DNA of 64,000 bases from Burkholderiales bacterium (GCA_024235795.1 JACKLR010000003.1:496001-560000), one strand, 5' to 3'. Counted from the stretch's first letter, positions 24,891-34,645 are shown. Notes: generated from the letters alone by a model not told the origin. Numbers and translations: made by a program.

Positions 24891-25478
24891 ATGACAAAGC
24901 GAATAACGCTTATTCAGGGGCACCCGGATGCGCAAACGCGTCATTTTTGCCATGCGTTGGCCAATGCGTATCAAAAAGGCGCAGAAAGTAAAGGACATGC
25001 GGTGCGTTGTATCGATGTGGCGACGATCGATTTTCCCATTCTTCGATCGAAGCAAGATTTTGATACTGGAGTGCCTTCTGATCCGATAAAACAAGCCCAG
25101 GATGCCATGCGTTGGGCAAATCACCTGGTGATCATCTACCCCCTGTGGCTCGGAACCATGCCGGCACTGCTCAAGGCATTTTTTGAACAGACTTTTCGCC
25201 CTGGTTTTGCCTTTGAATTCGATGCTCCCGGACAGATGCCAAAAAAAAACCTGACGGGCAAGTCGGCACGCATTATTGTCAGCATGGGAATGCCGGCCTT
25301 CGTCTACCGCTGGTTTTTCTTTGCGCATGGACTCAAAATGCTCGAGCGCAACATTCTTTCATTTTCCGGTATCGGCCCGATTAAAACCAGCCTCATTGGT
25401 TCCATTGAAGATCTCAGCGAAAACAAGCGGCAGGAATGGTTGCACACGATGCTGCAGCTGGGAAAATCTGGTAGCTGA
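24891..25478 (+). CDS. NAD(P)H-dependent oxidoreductase, flavodoxin-like fold
   Basis: A 195-residue flavodoxin-fold quinone reductase-like protein (NQO1/KefF/MdaB relatives). The opening R-I-T-L-I-Q-G-H-P-D is the family nucleotide-phosphate motif, and H-L-V-I-I-Y-P-L-W-L-G-T-M-P-A-L-L-K-A-F-F-E-Q is the signature FMN-binding stretch. GGAGG lies nine bases before the ATG at 24891, which fixes the start against a longer upstream frame. Likely two-electron reduction of quinones or similar; the substrate is unknown. Confidence 0.9.
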   Translation: MTKRITLIQGHPDAQTRHFCHALANAYQKGAESKGHAVRCIDVATIDFPILRSKQDFDTGVPSDPIKQAQDAMRWANHLVIIYPLWLGTMPALLKAFFEQTFRPGFAFEFDAPGQMPKKNLTGKSARIIVSMGMPAFVYRWFFFAHGLKMLERNILSFSGIGPIKTSLIGSIEDLSENKRQEWLHTMLQLGKSGS

Positions 25479-25530
25479 TAAAACACGGTTGATCCAGCAT
25501 ACCAATTCCGGAATGCAGGAATGCAGAACC

Positions 25531-25559
25531 GTGAATCAGTGCCTAATGCACCGATTCAC
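25531..25559. terminator. Hairpin between convergent genes
   Basis: GTGAATCAGTGC and GCACCGATTCAC pair at 11 of 12 positions around a five-base loop, between the stops of the oxidoreductase and the spondin gene. No U-run follows on either strand, so this is a possible bidirectional terminator only. Confidence 0.45.
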
Positions 25560-25608
25560 CGGTATCGTTAATAAGGGCGGTTCGAAAACCGTAGCACACG
25601 GCCAGTGG

Positions 25609-26286
25609 TTACGGGATGCGTTTGATCACAACCTGGGCCGCCGGGTTGCGCCAGTCATACAGCGCCGCATCAAGCCCGCCTATGCCGTGAATCCCGTTGT
25701 GAATATGGACGAAGCCCTCGCCTTCATCTTCCGGTGAAGGTCCCGCACCACCACATGCCGGTCCAGGAATGGTGCTGCAGGATTCATCGTTTGTTTCGCT
25801 CCCGGCATCATATGCGTTTGCAAAATAAGTAACCGAGCGGTTGCCTTTGGGTAGCGCAACATCTCTAAGCGCAATGAATGCATCGTTAGTATTGCCCAGC
25901 ATGGCGCCAAGACTCAAATGATCTTTTTTGGAATGAGCATGAATGATCATTATTCCGGTCTCACCCGGCCCTATTCCGCTAGAACCAACTTGCGCGTCGC
26001 GATAACCGGGTGTATTAATCAATTTGGCCGCCATGGGCGTGCCGTCACCGGCTTCTGCAAGTGCAGCCAGTTCCGGCGTTGGCGCATCCCCAGCATCGAA
26101 AAATGATATACCTGAATGATGGGTGGCTGCCATGGGAGGCGTTATCGGTTGACCGGGGGTGAGATTCGTGATGGCGATTTGGTAGGTAATTTTGCCGTGG
26201 TTCCCGCTTGCCCAACTATTGGCGATAGTTAACATGAAAGCGGCATTCATCATGCACATGGCATACAGAAATTTTTTTATAACCAT
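25609..26286 (-). CDS. Spondin-domain-containing secreted protein
   Basis: A 225-residue exported protein with a signal peptide (about 1-27, cut after S-W-A-S). The mature part opens with I-T-Y-Q-I-A-I-T-N-L-T-P-G-Q-P-I-T-P-P, a typical spondin-N beta-strand, and continues with H-S-G-I-S-F-F-D-A-G-D and A-L-A-E-A-G-D-G. A short Cys pair lies in S-C-S-T-I-P-G-P-A-C. AGAGGA precedes the ATG by eight bases. Bacterial spondin proteins are extracellular with poorly known roles, perhaps adhesion or metal binding. It lies 288 bases downstream of the NrsF/ECF pair. Confidence 0.85.
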   Translation of the reverse strand: MVIKKFLYAMCMMNAAFMLTIANSWASGNHGKITYQIAITNLTPGQPITPPMAATHHSGISFFDAGDAPTPELAALAEAGDGTPMAAKLINTPGYRDAQVGSSGIGPGETGIMIIHAHSKKDHLSLGAMLGNTNDAFIALRDVALPKGNRSVTYFANAYDAGSETNDESCSTIPGPACGGAGPSPEDEGEGFVHIHNGIHGIGGLDAALYDWRNPAAQVVIKRIP

Positions 26287-26574
26287 TGTGAAATTCCTCT
26301 TAATAACATAAGAAACTCGAGACGGCGATCTCGAAACGTAACGCTAAGCGGTATTTGATAAGCACGTATACAGGCATATCTTTTTGTCGCTTTGCCTACG
26401 CCTATTCGCATCTGTTCATAAAAAGGTTACATGAAATAAAAAATTTTCTGTGGGACGGCTGTTTGATAATACGTTTTAGCCGGGCAAACGATTGCAGGCC
26501 GTTAAAATTTGTAAGTGATGATGAACCAGGTTACCGGAAAACCTGGCGCCGCAAATGCATTGCCACAAGCGACG
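26287..26574. promoter_or_regulatory. Upstream region of the spondin gene
   Basis: A 288-base gap with no supportable gene. On the minus strand a 6-bp dyad TCGAGA/TCTCGA (26317-26334) lies just upstream of the spondin gene, overlapping a CGTCTC that resembles an ECF -10 box. This is suggestive of control by the adjacent sigma factor but the -35 spacing is not convincing. Confidence 0.35.
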
Positions 26575-27210
26575 CTACCACTTCAAAATAATTTCTCCCA
26601 GCCATATACCAATGACCCCGATGACAAACATGGGCAGGTAATGCCATTCGACGACATGAATAATAGAATCATTCACTTCGTATAATCGCAACCATAGCGC
26701 GCCAACACTGGTTGCGGAAAGCAAAGCAAGCCCGCCGGCAAGACGATAGTGTACGCTGGCCAGTTTACGCAGTGAGCAAAATGTCCAGACAGCCGGCAAA
26801 AAAGAAACCAGGATAATGCAAAGCGTGCATTCATAGGTGTGATCTGGTAATGAAGCGGGCGGGTAGTCTGCGTTCCAGGCGAAAAATATCACAACCAGAA
26901 ACATGCTGACCATAAGCACAGGCGCAAATGCGACGGCGCGTTTTTGGTGCAGATCCGGAAACGCAAGTAATGACGTTGTCACTAACGTGGCCACAAAAAT
27001 GCACAACAAGGCCAGAACTTCAACAACAAACCATGGATTTTCGATCGCCTGCAAAAAATCTGGCCGCAGACCGAAAACTGCCAGTAATAACGACAAATAG
27101 ACGACAGCAGCAAAGGCCCATTTGAAGCTCAGTAAAAACGGATGCGGCGCAGGGCGCACTGTCGTAGCATCGTCTGTTAACGACTTAATCAATTGTTCTA
27201 TATTATCCAT
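26575..27210 (-). CDS. NrsF family anti-sigma factor (DUF1109)
   Basis: A 211-residue inner-membrane protein with a cytoplasmic N-terminal segment and six predicted transmembrane helices, the arrangement of DUF1109/NrsF proteins that hold ECF sigma factors inactive. A cytoplasmic or periplasmic cysteine in Y-E-C-T-L-C may serve a sensing role. Its ATG directly abuts the stop of the sigma gene, so the pair is coupled. In Caulobacter the homologue responds to metal stress; whether that holds here is unknown. Confidence 0.88.
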   Translation of the reverse strand: MDNIEQLIKSLTDDATTVRPAPHPFLLSFKWAFAAVVYLSLLLAVFGLRPDFLQAIENPWFVVEVLALLCIFVATLVTTSLLAFPDLHQKRAVAFAPVLMVSMFLVVIFFAWNADYPPASLPDHTYECTLCIILVSFLPAVWTFCSLRKLASVHYRLAGGLALLSATSVGALWLRLYEVNDSIIHVVEWHYLPMFVIGVIGIWLGEIILKW

Positions 27211-27750
27211 CTATTCCTCCAATTGATGCTTGAGCGCCTTGTATGCGCGGTGCGCAGCGACTTTTACCGCGTTTTCAGTCATGCCTATTCTTTCAGCGAT
27301 TTCCTTGGCTGTATACCCTTCCTGGTGCATCATTTTCATGATTAACGCCTGCTTTTCAGGAAGCTTCCTGATTTCTCCACTGATAGATTCGTAACTGATA
27401 CGGTATTCCGTTACATTATCCTGCAAAGCGTTTTCCAATTCAGACATGTCTATAGCTGAACGCAGACGATCGGCATAATGGACGCGCAGATAATCCAGCA
27501 AACGGTATTTTGCTATCGCATAAGCCCAGGGTTTATAGGGACGCAGGCCATCGTAAGTATGGCGTACCTTGTGAATCGACAAGAGAATTTCCTGCAAAAG
27601 ATCATCCACCTCATTCTCGGCACTCAGTTTCTGTTTCAGAAAAGGCCTTAGAAAAAGCGCAGTTTCCCGCAACAACTCAGCATAAGCACGCTTGTCACCT
27701 GCCAGCGCCTGTTGCATCAGCATTTCAAGATCTGTGGCAATTTTCGTCAT
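27211..27750 (-). CDS. ECF RNA polymerase sigma factor
   Basis: A 179-residue group IV sigma factor. Sigma region 2 runs about 20-90 (E-N-E-V-D-D-L-L-Q-E-I-L-L-S-I-H, Y-K-P-W-A-Y-A-I-A-K-Y-R-L-L-D-Y-L-R) and region 4 about 120-175, with the helix-turn-helix E-G-Y-T-A-K-E-I-A-E-R-I-G-M-T-E-N-A-V-K-V-A-A-H-R-A-Y. It is followed at once by NrsF, so it likely belongs to the SigF/ECF16-type group. Its regulon may include the spondin gene downstream. Confidence 0.94.
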   Translation of the reverse strand: MTKIATDLEMLMQQALAGDKRAYAELLRETALFLRPFLKQKLSAENEVDDLLQEILLSIHKVRHTYDGLRPYKPWAYAIAKYRLLDYLRVHYADRLRSAIDMSELENALQDNVTEYRISYESISGEIRKLPEKQALIMKMMHQEGYTAKEIAERIGMTENAVKVAAHRAYKALKHQLEE

Positions 27751-27914
27751 TGATAAGCCACTCAGTTATCCTATTTGTTACGTCAATTCATTATACAGTC
27801 CAGTCAAAAAATTTAAATGGCAGAGTAATCTGTTTTCCATTTCAACCTGTTGATTAGTCGCATTCATTATTTTGGAACCGATGAATTACTATTCTTTTTC
27901 TCGGCATTATCTGC

Positions 27915-30827
27915 TTATTCACTGACCAGCAGTCCTACAGAAAAACTGTTTAAAACATCGGCGGCGTCAAAGAATAACTGACCATCGATTGTCTTCGGAG
28001 TAACAAATTCATCGGTCAGGATATTACGATAGGGTTTTGCAGGCTGGTTTTCGGGCATTTCAATCAAGGTGTTTCCCCAGACAGAACGACCGATTGGCAA
28101 GCCGTTTTCTTCGGTAACAAGTGGCACAAATTCGCGCGCTGCAACAACGATAACTGCTTTTTCTTCATCGCAACGTAAAAAAGCGCAGATATGATCTGCT
28201 TTCAATCCTTGCGTGGATAGACCGGCATATTTGCCATGATGGAATAATTGCGGATACTGGCGGCGTAGCATCAGGGTTTTCCAGGTCAGATACAGTTTAG
28301 CGTAGCCGTTGTCGATCTGTTCAAGGAGCTGCCGGGTGAAATCGGATAATTTTGCGCTTGCATGGGATGCATTGACGAGGAATTGCAGTATCTGACGGCG
28401 CTGTTGATAGTCGACAGGCCGCCGGTTATCAGGATCGACGAGACTAAACGTCCACAACTCATTGCCCTGATAAATGTCGGGTATGCCTGGCACAGTCAGT
28501 TTCAGCAGCGTTTGCGACAGGCTGTTGAACAGTCCGAAACGCGCGATACGTTTCTGAAACGGGAGAAAATCGGCCAGAAATGCATTGCGCTCGGGATTTT
28601 CAAACAATGCATTGACGAAATAACGGATAGCTTTTTCGTACGCTTCATTGGGATTGATCCATGAAGTATGCACCTTGGCTTCCTTGGCCGCCTTGAGCAT
28701 ATAGGCTTCGACGCGCGTTCGCAACGATTCAAATGCAGCCGCGTCATTGAGCGTTTCAACTGATTCAAGCGGCCATGCGCCGATCAAAGTCTGATAAATG
28801 AGGTATTCGTCATTACGCGATGGCGCGCGCTCGCCGTTGATCAGACGTTTCTTATTCCGATTCAACCGGCTCCAGCGATTCAGTCGGCGTTGCCATTCAT
28901 TGGGGACTTCTGACAATACATTAATCCGCGCTCTGACATCCTCGCTACGCTTACTGTCATGTGTGGATGTGGTCACCATTGCATGCGGCCAGTAATCCAG
29001 CCGCTGTTTATTTGTCTGATGAAAAGCGGCAACCGAAATACCAAAAGCACATGGATTAAATCCGACATCATTGAGAGATACCAGGCGGTTGTATATATAA
29101 AAAGTAGTGTCTTCCAACCCCTTTGCCATAACAGGCGCGGTATATTGCTGAAATTTTTGAACAAACTGTATCGCCTTGCGTCGCACGTTTACACTGTAGT
29201 CATCAAGATGTACCAGTGTCAGCAGATTTTCGACAAAATCAAAAATAAGAATATCCGCAGCCGGCGTATGTTTCTTGGCCTGTGCGATTGCCCACTGCAC
29301 ATAGCGCAAATCTTCTTCGCTAATGTGTTCGGCACTGATATAAGTCCGGTAAACCGGGAAACAGGCGACCACCTCGCTCAATGCATCGCGTAATGCTTGA
29401 TAGGTAAAATCGCGGGTATGACGGTTGGTTTGGGCAATGTTGCTTAGCAAATTGGCCAACACAGACAACTCGCTTGAAAGCATGCGATAGGTAACGATTT
29501 TTTTACGGTCATAAAGCAGTTCCTCAAAATTCAGACTGAGACCGATAAACCGGGTGTATATACGATTGAAAAGGCGCTCGGAATGTTGGCGAACAAAAAT
29601 GCCGTTCAGTAAAAATGCAGTGTCATAACCTGTCGTACCACTGACCGGCCAGTTTGTTGGTAAATTCTCATAATTCGCCAGAATTTTTTCGATCCAGATA
29701 CCAAAAACTCCGTTGCTCCGCTGAGAATGATGATTTTTCTCCTGATGGATTAAGTGCTGCAACTGATGATAATAGGTGCACGGATTGGACAGACCGTCGG
29801 GATGGTCTATACGCAGGCCATTGACTTGGCCGTCATGGATCATTTTCCTGACAAACCGGTGCGTGACATCAAATACATTTTCGTTTTCCATGCATAAAGC
29901 AGCCAGTTCGTTAATATCGAAAAAGCGCCTATAATTAATTTCTTCAGTAGCAACCTTCCAGTATGACAATCGATAAGCCTGCGTCTCCAGCAGGTGATGT
30001 AGCCTGTTAAAACTGCTCGGTTGCGTGATATCGCCATTCAGGCAGGTAAGACTGACCTGTATGAAGCTGTTCATTTCAGGGTGTTTTTGGTAAAGATCGG
30101 CTAAATGACGCTTGCATGCCATGACGCATTGATGGCGATGCTCAGGCTGGCTGTCAGAAAGATCATTACGGCGCGGTAGGGATTTACATTCCAGGATAAG
30201 TGCGGTCAGTGCCTCAAGAAATTTTTGCGAACAGGCGTTGGGTTGTGCAAGATTGTCGGACTGAAGATCCAGGATTTGTGGATAGGTGCGCGGATCAATG
30301 GGAAACAAATGCTCATAGTAGCGCACGTTAAACGCGCCGCTATTGCTGTCAAATTCAAGTTTTAACTCACCGTTTTCAAGGACGGTTCCATAATGATTGC
30401 CAAGAAAGGGTAATAGAATCTTGTTGTACAGCGCTGGATTGGCAGGGTGCCAGTCGATGTCGAAAAATGTAGCAAAAATTGAAGATTCACCATTTTCCAG
30501 GACATGGAGCCACCAGGCATTATCGTCGCCGCCAACACCCATGTGGTTGGGCACAATATCGATAATCTGTCCCATTCCGTACTGATGAAGTTCTTCAACA
30601 TAAGCATTGAAGTCAGCCTTGTCTCCAATTTCAGGGTTTAATGCATTGTGATCGACAATGTTATAACCATGCAGACTGCCAGCACGCGCTTTGAGGAATG
30701 GCGATGCGTAGACATGACTGATTCCCAGAGTATGTAAATAAGCGATGATGCCGGTGGCATCGGAAAAGGTGAATTCCCGGTTGAATTGCAGGCGGTATGT
30801 CGCACAGGGCATGCCAGGTGGATTCAT
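27915..30827 (-). CDS. treY: Malto-oligosyltrehalose synthase
   Basis: A 970-residue GH13 enzyme that isomerises the reducing-end alpha-1,4 bond of maltodextrins to an alpha,alpha-1,1 (trehalose) link. The first strand motif Y-R-L-Q-F-N-R-E-F-T-F opens the protein and D-I-V-P-N-H-M-G gives the conserved region I. The nucleophile is the Asp in G-L-R-I-D-H-P-D-G-L, and the stabilising Asp lies in T-S-T-H-D-S-K-R-S-E-D. Full length for TreY. The ATG overlaps the treZ stop as ATGA; it is the last gene of the operon. Confidence 0.96.
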   Translation of the reverse strand: MNPPGMPCATYRLQFNREFTFSDATGIIAYLHTLGISHVYASPFLKARAGSLHGYNIVDHNALNPEIGDKADFNAYVEELHQYGMGQIIDIVPNHMGVGGDDNAWWLHVLENGESSIFATFFDIDWHPANPALYNKILLPFLGNHYGTVLENGELKLEFDSNSGAFNVRYYEHLFPIDPRTYPQILDLQSDNLAQPNACSQKFLEALTALILECKSLPRRNDLSDSQPEHRHQCVMACKRHLADLYQKHPEMNSFIQVSLTCLNGDITQPSSFNRLHHLLETQAYRLSYWKVATEEINYRRFFDINELAALCMENENVFDVTHRFVRKMIHDGQVNGLRIDHPDGLSNPCTYYHQLQHLIHQEKNHHSQRSNGVFGIWIEKILANYENLPTNWPVSGTTGYDTAFLLNGIFVRQHSERLFNRIYTRFIGLSLNFEELLYDRKKIVTYRMLSSELSVLANLLSNIAQTNRHTRDFTYQALRDALSEVVACFPVYRTYISAEHISEEDLRYVQWAIAQAKKHTPAADILIFDFVENLLTLVHLDDYSVNVRRKAIQFVQKFQQYTAPVMAKGLEDTTFYIYNRLVSLNDVGFNPCAFGISVAAFHQTNKQRLDYWPHAMVTTSTHDSKRSEDVRARINVLSEVPNEWQRRLNRWSRLNRNKKRLINGERAPSRNDEYLIYQTLIGAWPLESVETLNDAAAFESLRTRVEAYMLKAAKEAKVHTSWINPNEAYEKAIRYFVNALFENPERNAFLADFLPFQKRIARFGLFNSLSQTLLKLTVPGIPDIYQGNELWTFSLVDPDNRRPVDYQQRRQILQFLVNASHASAKLSDFTRQLLEQIDNGYAKLYLTWKTLMLRRQYPQLFHHGKYAGLSTQGLKADHICAFLRCDEEKAVIVVAAREFVPLVTEENGLPIGRSVWGNTLIEMPENQPAKPYRNILTDEFVTPKTIDGQLFFDAADVLNSFSVGLLVSE

Positions 30828-32680
30828 GGTTCAGGTCTTTCACTAAGCGTCCAGATAACGGACCAGGACGGCAGGAATTCGATGTTGGCGTGCTCGTGCT
30901 TGTCGGCGTGCGTGGCATACAAAACCGCATGTGGAGAAATATTGCAGCCACTGAACGGTTTATCGTCAAAGTTGGCAAATAAGGACAATCGGGCGTTATC
31001 CCCCAAATCCCAATATGCGGTCAGGGCATGCGTGTCCGGTTGACTAAAACCTTTTTCCCGACCAACAATATTGTACAGCCGCGGAATAATATCGCGATGA
31101 CGCAATGCGAGCAATTTCCGGTATAAAACAAGCCAGTATACGTGATCGGGGTGATTGCAGTCTTCCCAATTCAATACAGCCTGCCGGAACGTCTGGGCAT
31201 CCATCGGGTTGGGAATGCGCTCGCGGTCAGCAGGGTTGCTGAATTCGGGGAAACGGGCAAATTCCTCGCGGCGCCCGGCAATCACCAGATTAGCGAGATC
31301 CGGGCCAAAATCACAGAAAAAAGGAAACGGCTGACGGCACCCCCATTCCTCGCCCATGAACAGTAACGGCGGTGAAGGTGCGAGCAGCAGTATCGCCATA
31401 GCGGCATGGATTTGCGCCGGTTTAGCGAGCGATTGTATGCGTTCCCCAAAAGCACGATTGCCAATCTGGTCATGATTTTGCAGAAACGATACAAACGCTG
31501 TCGGCGGCAAATGGCCGCTTGTTTCGCCACGAGATTGATTGTCACGATAGACTGATAGATCACCCTGGTAAGCGAAACCTTCTGTCAGACAGCGCCCCAG
31601 TTGATGTACCGGGTTTTGGGAATAATCCATATAGTATCCGCCTGATTCACTGCTAAGCAGAACATGCAGAGAATGATGAATATCGTCATTCCACTGCGCA
31701 GCGTAGAATCGCGGCCTATTCGCAGCATCCCGCACCAGATAGCGTGCTGCATTATGGTCGTTTTCCAGGACCAAATGAATCCGCCGGCCGTTGGAAAAAT
31801 TTTTCTGCACCTGTTGCGAAAGTTCGGTCAGGATATCCGGCTGCGAGTCATCCTGTATGGCGTGGACGGCGTCCAGACGCAAACCGTCAACATGGTATTC
31901 GGTCAGCCAGTACAGGGCATTGTGAATATAGAATTGTCGCACCCAGTAACTTTGCGCATCATCAAAGTTGATTGCCGCACCCCAGGGCGTATGGTGTTTT
32001 GCTGAAAAAAACTGCGGCGCATATTGATGCAGATAATTGCCTTCCGGTCCGAAATGGTTATACACCACATCCAGAAACACCATCAGGTTGCGTGCATGTG
32101 CCGCGTCGATCAGTGCTTTGAGGTCATCCGGCCTGCCGTATCGGCAGTCGGGCGCAAAAAGATAGGTACCGTCATAGCCCCAGTCACGTTTTCCCGGGAA
32201 ATCAGCGACCGGCATCAATTCAATCGCGGTTACGCCAAGATTTACGAGATGATCGAGCTTTTCCAGCACGCCGGAAAAATTTCCCTGAGGTGTGAAACTG
32301 CCGACATGCAGTTCGTAAATAATTGCTTCTTCCCAAGGCCGCCCCTGCCAGTGGGCATCCTGCCAATGCCAGCTACCGGCATCAATGACTTCACTCGGTC
32401 CATGCACGTCCTCGGGCTGGAAACGTGACGCCGGATCCGGTATTTGTGTTTCGCCATTGATGCTAAAGCGATAATACGTGCCTACCTGGGCAAGTTCCGT
32501 TGTGATACCGAACCAGCCATCCATACCGGCTGTCATCGGAATCGTTTTTTCAAGCGAACCATTTGTCAAACACACATCGACTGTCCGGGCAGCGGGTGCC
32601 CATAACTGAAATCGCACGCCCTGACCATCCAGCACTTCAGCGCCAAACGGCATGCGATAACTACTATTTCCAGTATTCAT
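30824..32680 (-). CDS. treZ: Malto-oligosyltrehalose trehalohydrolase
   Basis: A 618-residue GH13 enzyme that releases free trehalose from the TreY product. It has an N-terminal CBM48-like domain (about 10-95) and a catalytic barrel with D270 (G-L-R-L-D-A-V-H), E306 (L-V-L-E-N-D-H-N) and D404 (F-L-Q-N-H-D-Q-I-G-N-R). Its first 17 bases overlap the end of treT. With TreY it forms the standard two-step route from glycogen to trehalose, an osmoprotectant. Confidence 0.96.
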   Translation of the reverse strand: MNTGNSSYRMPFGAEVLDGQGVRFQLWAPAARTVDVCLTNGSLEKTIPMTAGMDGWFGITTELAQVGTYYRFSINGETQIPDPASRFQPEDVHGPSEVIDAGSWHWQDAHWQGRPWEEAIIYELHVGSFTPQGNFSGVLEKLDHLVNLGVTAIELMPVADFPGKRDWGYDGTYLFAPDCRYGRPDDLKALIDAAHARNLMVFLDVVYNHFGPEGNYLHQYAPQFFSAKHHTPWGAAINFDDAQSYWVRQFYIHNALYWLTEYHVDGLRLDAVHAIQDDSQPDILTELSQQVQKNFSNGRRIHLVLENDHNAARYLVRDAANRPRFYAAQWNDDIHHSLHVLLSSESGGYYMDYSQNPVHQLGRCLTEGFAYQGDLSVYRDNQSRGETSGHLPPTAFVSFLQNHDQIGNRAFGERIQSLAKPAQIHAAMAILLLAPSPPLLFMGEEWGCRQPFPFFCDFGPDLANLVIAGRREEFARFPEFSNPADRERIPNPMDAQTFRQAVLNWEDCNHPDHVYWLVLYRKLLALRHRDIIPRLYNIVGREKGFSQPDTHALTAYWDLGDNARLSLFANFDDKPFSGCNISPHAVLYATHADKHEHANIEFLPSWSVIWTLSERPEP

Positions 32681-33941
32681 GGATTTCGCGATTCAGGCTG
32701 GATTCGGTCAGTTCGATACGATCCTGTGATTCATATAGCAAAGCGACCATCAGTGCCAGGTATTCACGCAGATGGCGGGTAATGAGAAAGTTGTCGCGCA
32801 CAAAAACGCGGGCCTTTTCTCCCATTTCAGTAATTTTCTCGGGTTGATACAACAGGTAGCGGATACGCAGCGCAGCGCCTTCGGGCGTGTTTACGAGAAA
32901 ACCCGTATGGTGGTTGATCACCTGCAGGCGGATGCCACCGACATCGCCGCCAATAACGGGTTTGCCTTTCCACATCGCCTCGGTGACGGTCAGGCCAAAA
33001 CCTTCACGGACCGATTTTTGCAGCACAATGCCCGCCGCGCGTTGCAATGCGTTAATTTCAAGATGCGCATCGGATGGCAACAACAAAATATGAATATCGG
33101 GATCACCCTTGGCCGCTTCCTGCACTTCGCTCAGGACAAGAGCGCCCTCGGGATCGTCCGTCGCTTCGCCGCCAGCCATGACGAGTTGCAGCGATGGCAG
33201 AAATTTTTTGGCGAGCTGGTAAGCCTGAATGACGCCAATGGGATCTTTGAAACGGTCAAAGCGGGATACCTGCAAAACAAGCGGACGTTCGGAATCGAGT
33301 TTGTATTTGTTATAAACTTGCGCAATCGCACCGGGTGTTAGTTCTATATTTTTTTCGCTGAGCGGGTCTATGCTGGGCGGTATCAAATAAATCGGGTGCG
33401 GCAGTTCACGGGCAAAAGCAGCCAATGAAAAAATACTGGCGTCATACGGTGCAATGAACTGACGCAGGTATTTCCAGACCGGCCGATAGGGATGGCTGGC
33501 GTCAATATGACAGCGCCAGATCCACTTGCCTTTGCGTTTCGGGAAATGTTGCAACAGTGCCGCAGGCTGGGGATCATGAATAAAGACGAAATCCGCTTCC
33601 GTCAGAATCGAACGCAGGGACTCAGCATTTTCGGCATTGGTTCTTTCATAGACTTTAAGCAGCTTGTCGCTCAAGTGAATCTGATTGCCCTGTAATGTAT
33701 TATGCATGCCCTTGGTGCATTCAAAAAACTGGCCTTCACCGGTAATCACTTCCCAGCTGACGTCTATGCCAAGCTCCTGCATGAGCGGTACCATTTTGGT
33801 CAGAATTTCAGCAACGCCCCCACCGACACGCGTTGAATTGACATGCACGACTTTTGCGCCGGAAAAAGGCGCGGCAAGTTGACGTAAATGGGCGATGACA
33901 TCTTGTCCAGTGATTTGTGCATAATCATCCAATAGACTCAT
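32664..33941 (-). CDS. treT: Trehalose synthase of TreT type (GT4 glycosyltransferase)
   Basis: A 425-residue GT4-family retaining glycosyltransferase resembling TreT, which forms trehalose from NDP-glucose and glucose reversibly. The N-terminus V-V-H-V-N-S-T-R-V-G-G-G-V-A-E-I-L is the TreT pattern, F-I-H-D-P-Q-P follows, and the donor site S-V-R-E-G-F-G-L-T-V-T-E-A-M-W-K-G-K-P-V carries the EX7E glutamates. The ATG overlaps the DUF5752 stop as ATGA. Placement between glgP and treYZ supports a trehalose role. Confidence 0.88.
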   Translation of the reverse strand: MSLLDDYAQITGQDVIAHLRQLAAPFSGAKVVHVNSTRVGGGVAEILTKMVPLMQELGIDVSWEVITGEGQFFECTKGMHNTLQGNQIHLSDKLLKVYERTNAENAESLRSILTEADFVFIHDPQPAALLQHFPKRKGKWIWRCHIDASHPYRPVWKYLRQFIAPYDASIFSLAAFARELPHPIYLIPPSIDPLSEKNIELTPGAIAQVYNKYKLDSERPLVLQVSRFDRFKDPIGVIQAYQLAKKFLPSLQLVMAGGEATDDPEGALVLSEVQEAAKGDPDIHILLLPSDAHLEINALQRAAGIVLQKSVREGFGLTVTEAMWKGKPVIGGDVGGIRLQVINHHTGFLVNTPEGAALRIRYLLYQPEKITEMGEKARVFVRDNFLITRHLREYLALMVALLYESQDRIELTESSLNREIHEYWK

Positions 33942-34645
33942 GCATTCGCCTCCTTAAAATACGCCTGAAATAACTGCGTCAGTTCTGTGCGCAGCTCTGC
34001 GAGATTTCCAAAATAAGGATCAATGCCGGCGATATGTTTTCGCAGTGCCTCGAATTCTGCACCAAAACCAGCCAACCAGTCGCTGAAATCATCGCATCGG
34101 TGGTCAGTACGGCGGCGGGCGTCAATAAAATGATAAAAGATACTGCTGGTTGAGAACTTTTCGATTGCGGTTGCCAGTTCTGCAGGATGCTGCAAACACC
34201 ATGTTGTATCAAATACAATGATTTGCGAGCGAACAAACTCAAATTGTTGTGTGGCGCGCATCCACAGCAAACCCTCGCATTCATCCAGACGCATGTCAAT
34301 CAGTTCTATAATTTCCTGGCGTAACGATTCAAGCTCAGGAAAATCAGTCGGATCCAAAGCCGCCAGCCGCTCTGCCAGAATGGCGTCGTGGATGCCATGC
34401 CTGACCCAGGCAGCAAAATCGTTATTGAATTCGCGTTCTTCAAAACGTGCCTGCAGCAAGCTTCCCCAGTAATGGTGATAAATGCTTGATTCATTAATAC
34501 TGGCCAGTTCACTGCGGAATTCCTGTAACATACGCGCCCTTCTGCCGGTCGCCAGTGCGACCAGTGCGCAGTCTTTAATATAGAAAGGGCCAGGACTGTT
34601 GACGGCGTCTTTTTGATTCTCAGAGACAGTATCAGGTACGCCCAT
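33938..34645 (-). CDS. DUF5752-like protein with internal duplication
   Basis: A 235-residue soluble protein that I match to DUF5752, a family seen beside trehalose and glycogen genes; no activity is known to me. It contains two related halves. Residues about 46-116 (S-S-I-Y-H-H-Y-W, N-D-F-A-A-W, L-A-A-L-D-P-T-D-F-P-E-L-E-S-L-R) correspond to about 159-226 (S-S-I-F-Y-H-F-I, D-D-F-S-D-W, I-A-G-I-D-P-Y-F-G-N-L-A-E-L-R). GAGGAG lies seven bases before the ATG. It is coupled to treT and probably regulates or scaffolds these enzymes; that is inference only. Confidence 0.8.
   Translation of the reverse strand: MGVPDTVSENQKDAVNSPGPFYIKDCALVALATGRRARMLQEFRSELASINESSIYHHYWGSLLQARFEEREFNNDFAAWVRHGIHDAILAERLAALDPTDFPELESLRQEIIELIDMRLDECEGLLWMRATQQFEFVRSQIIVFDTTWCLQHPAELATAIEKFSTSSIFYHFIDARRRTDHRCDDFSDWLAGFGAEFEALRKHIAGIDPYFGNLAELRTELTQLFQAYFKEANA

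Noticed and set aside
26355..26591. 78-residue plus-strand frame
   Set aside because: No family, no ribosome site, and it overlaps the end of the NrsF gene in the opposite direction.
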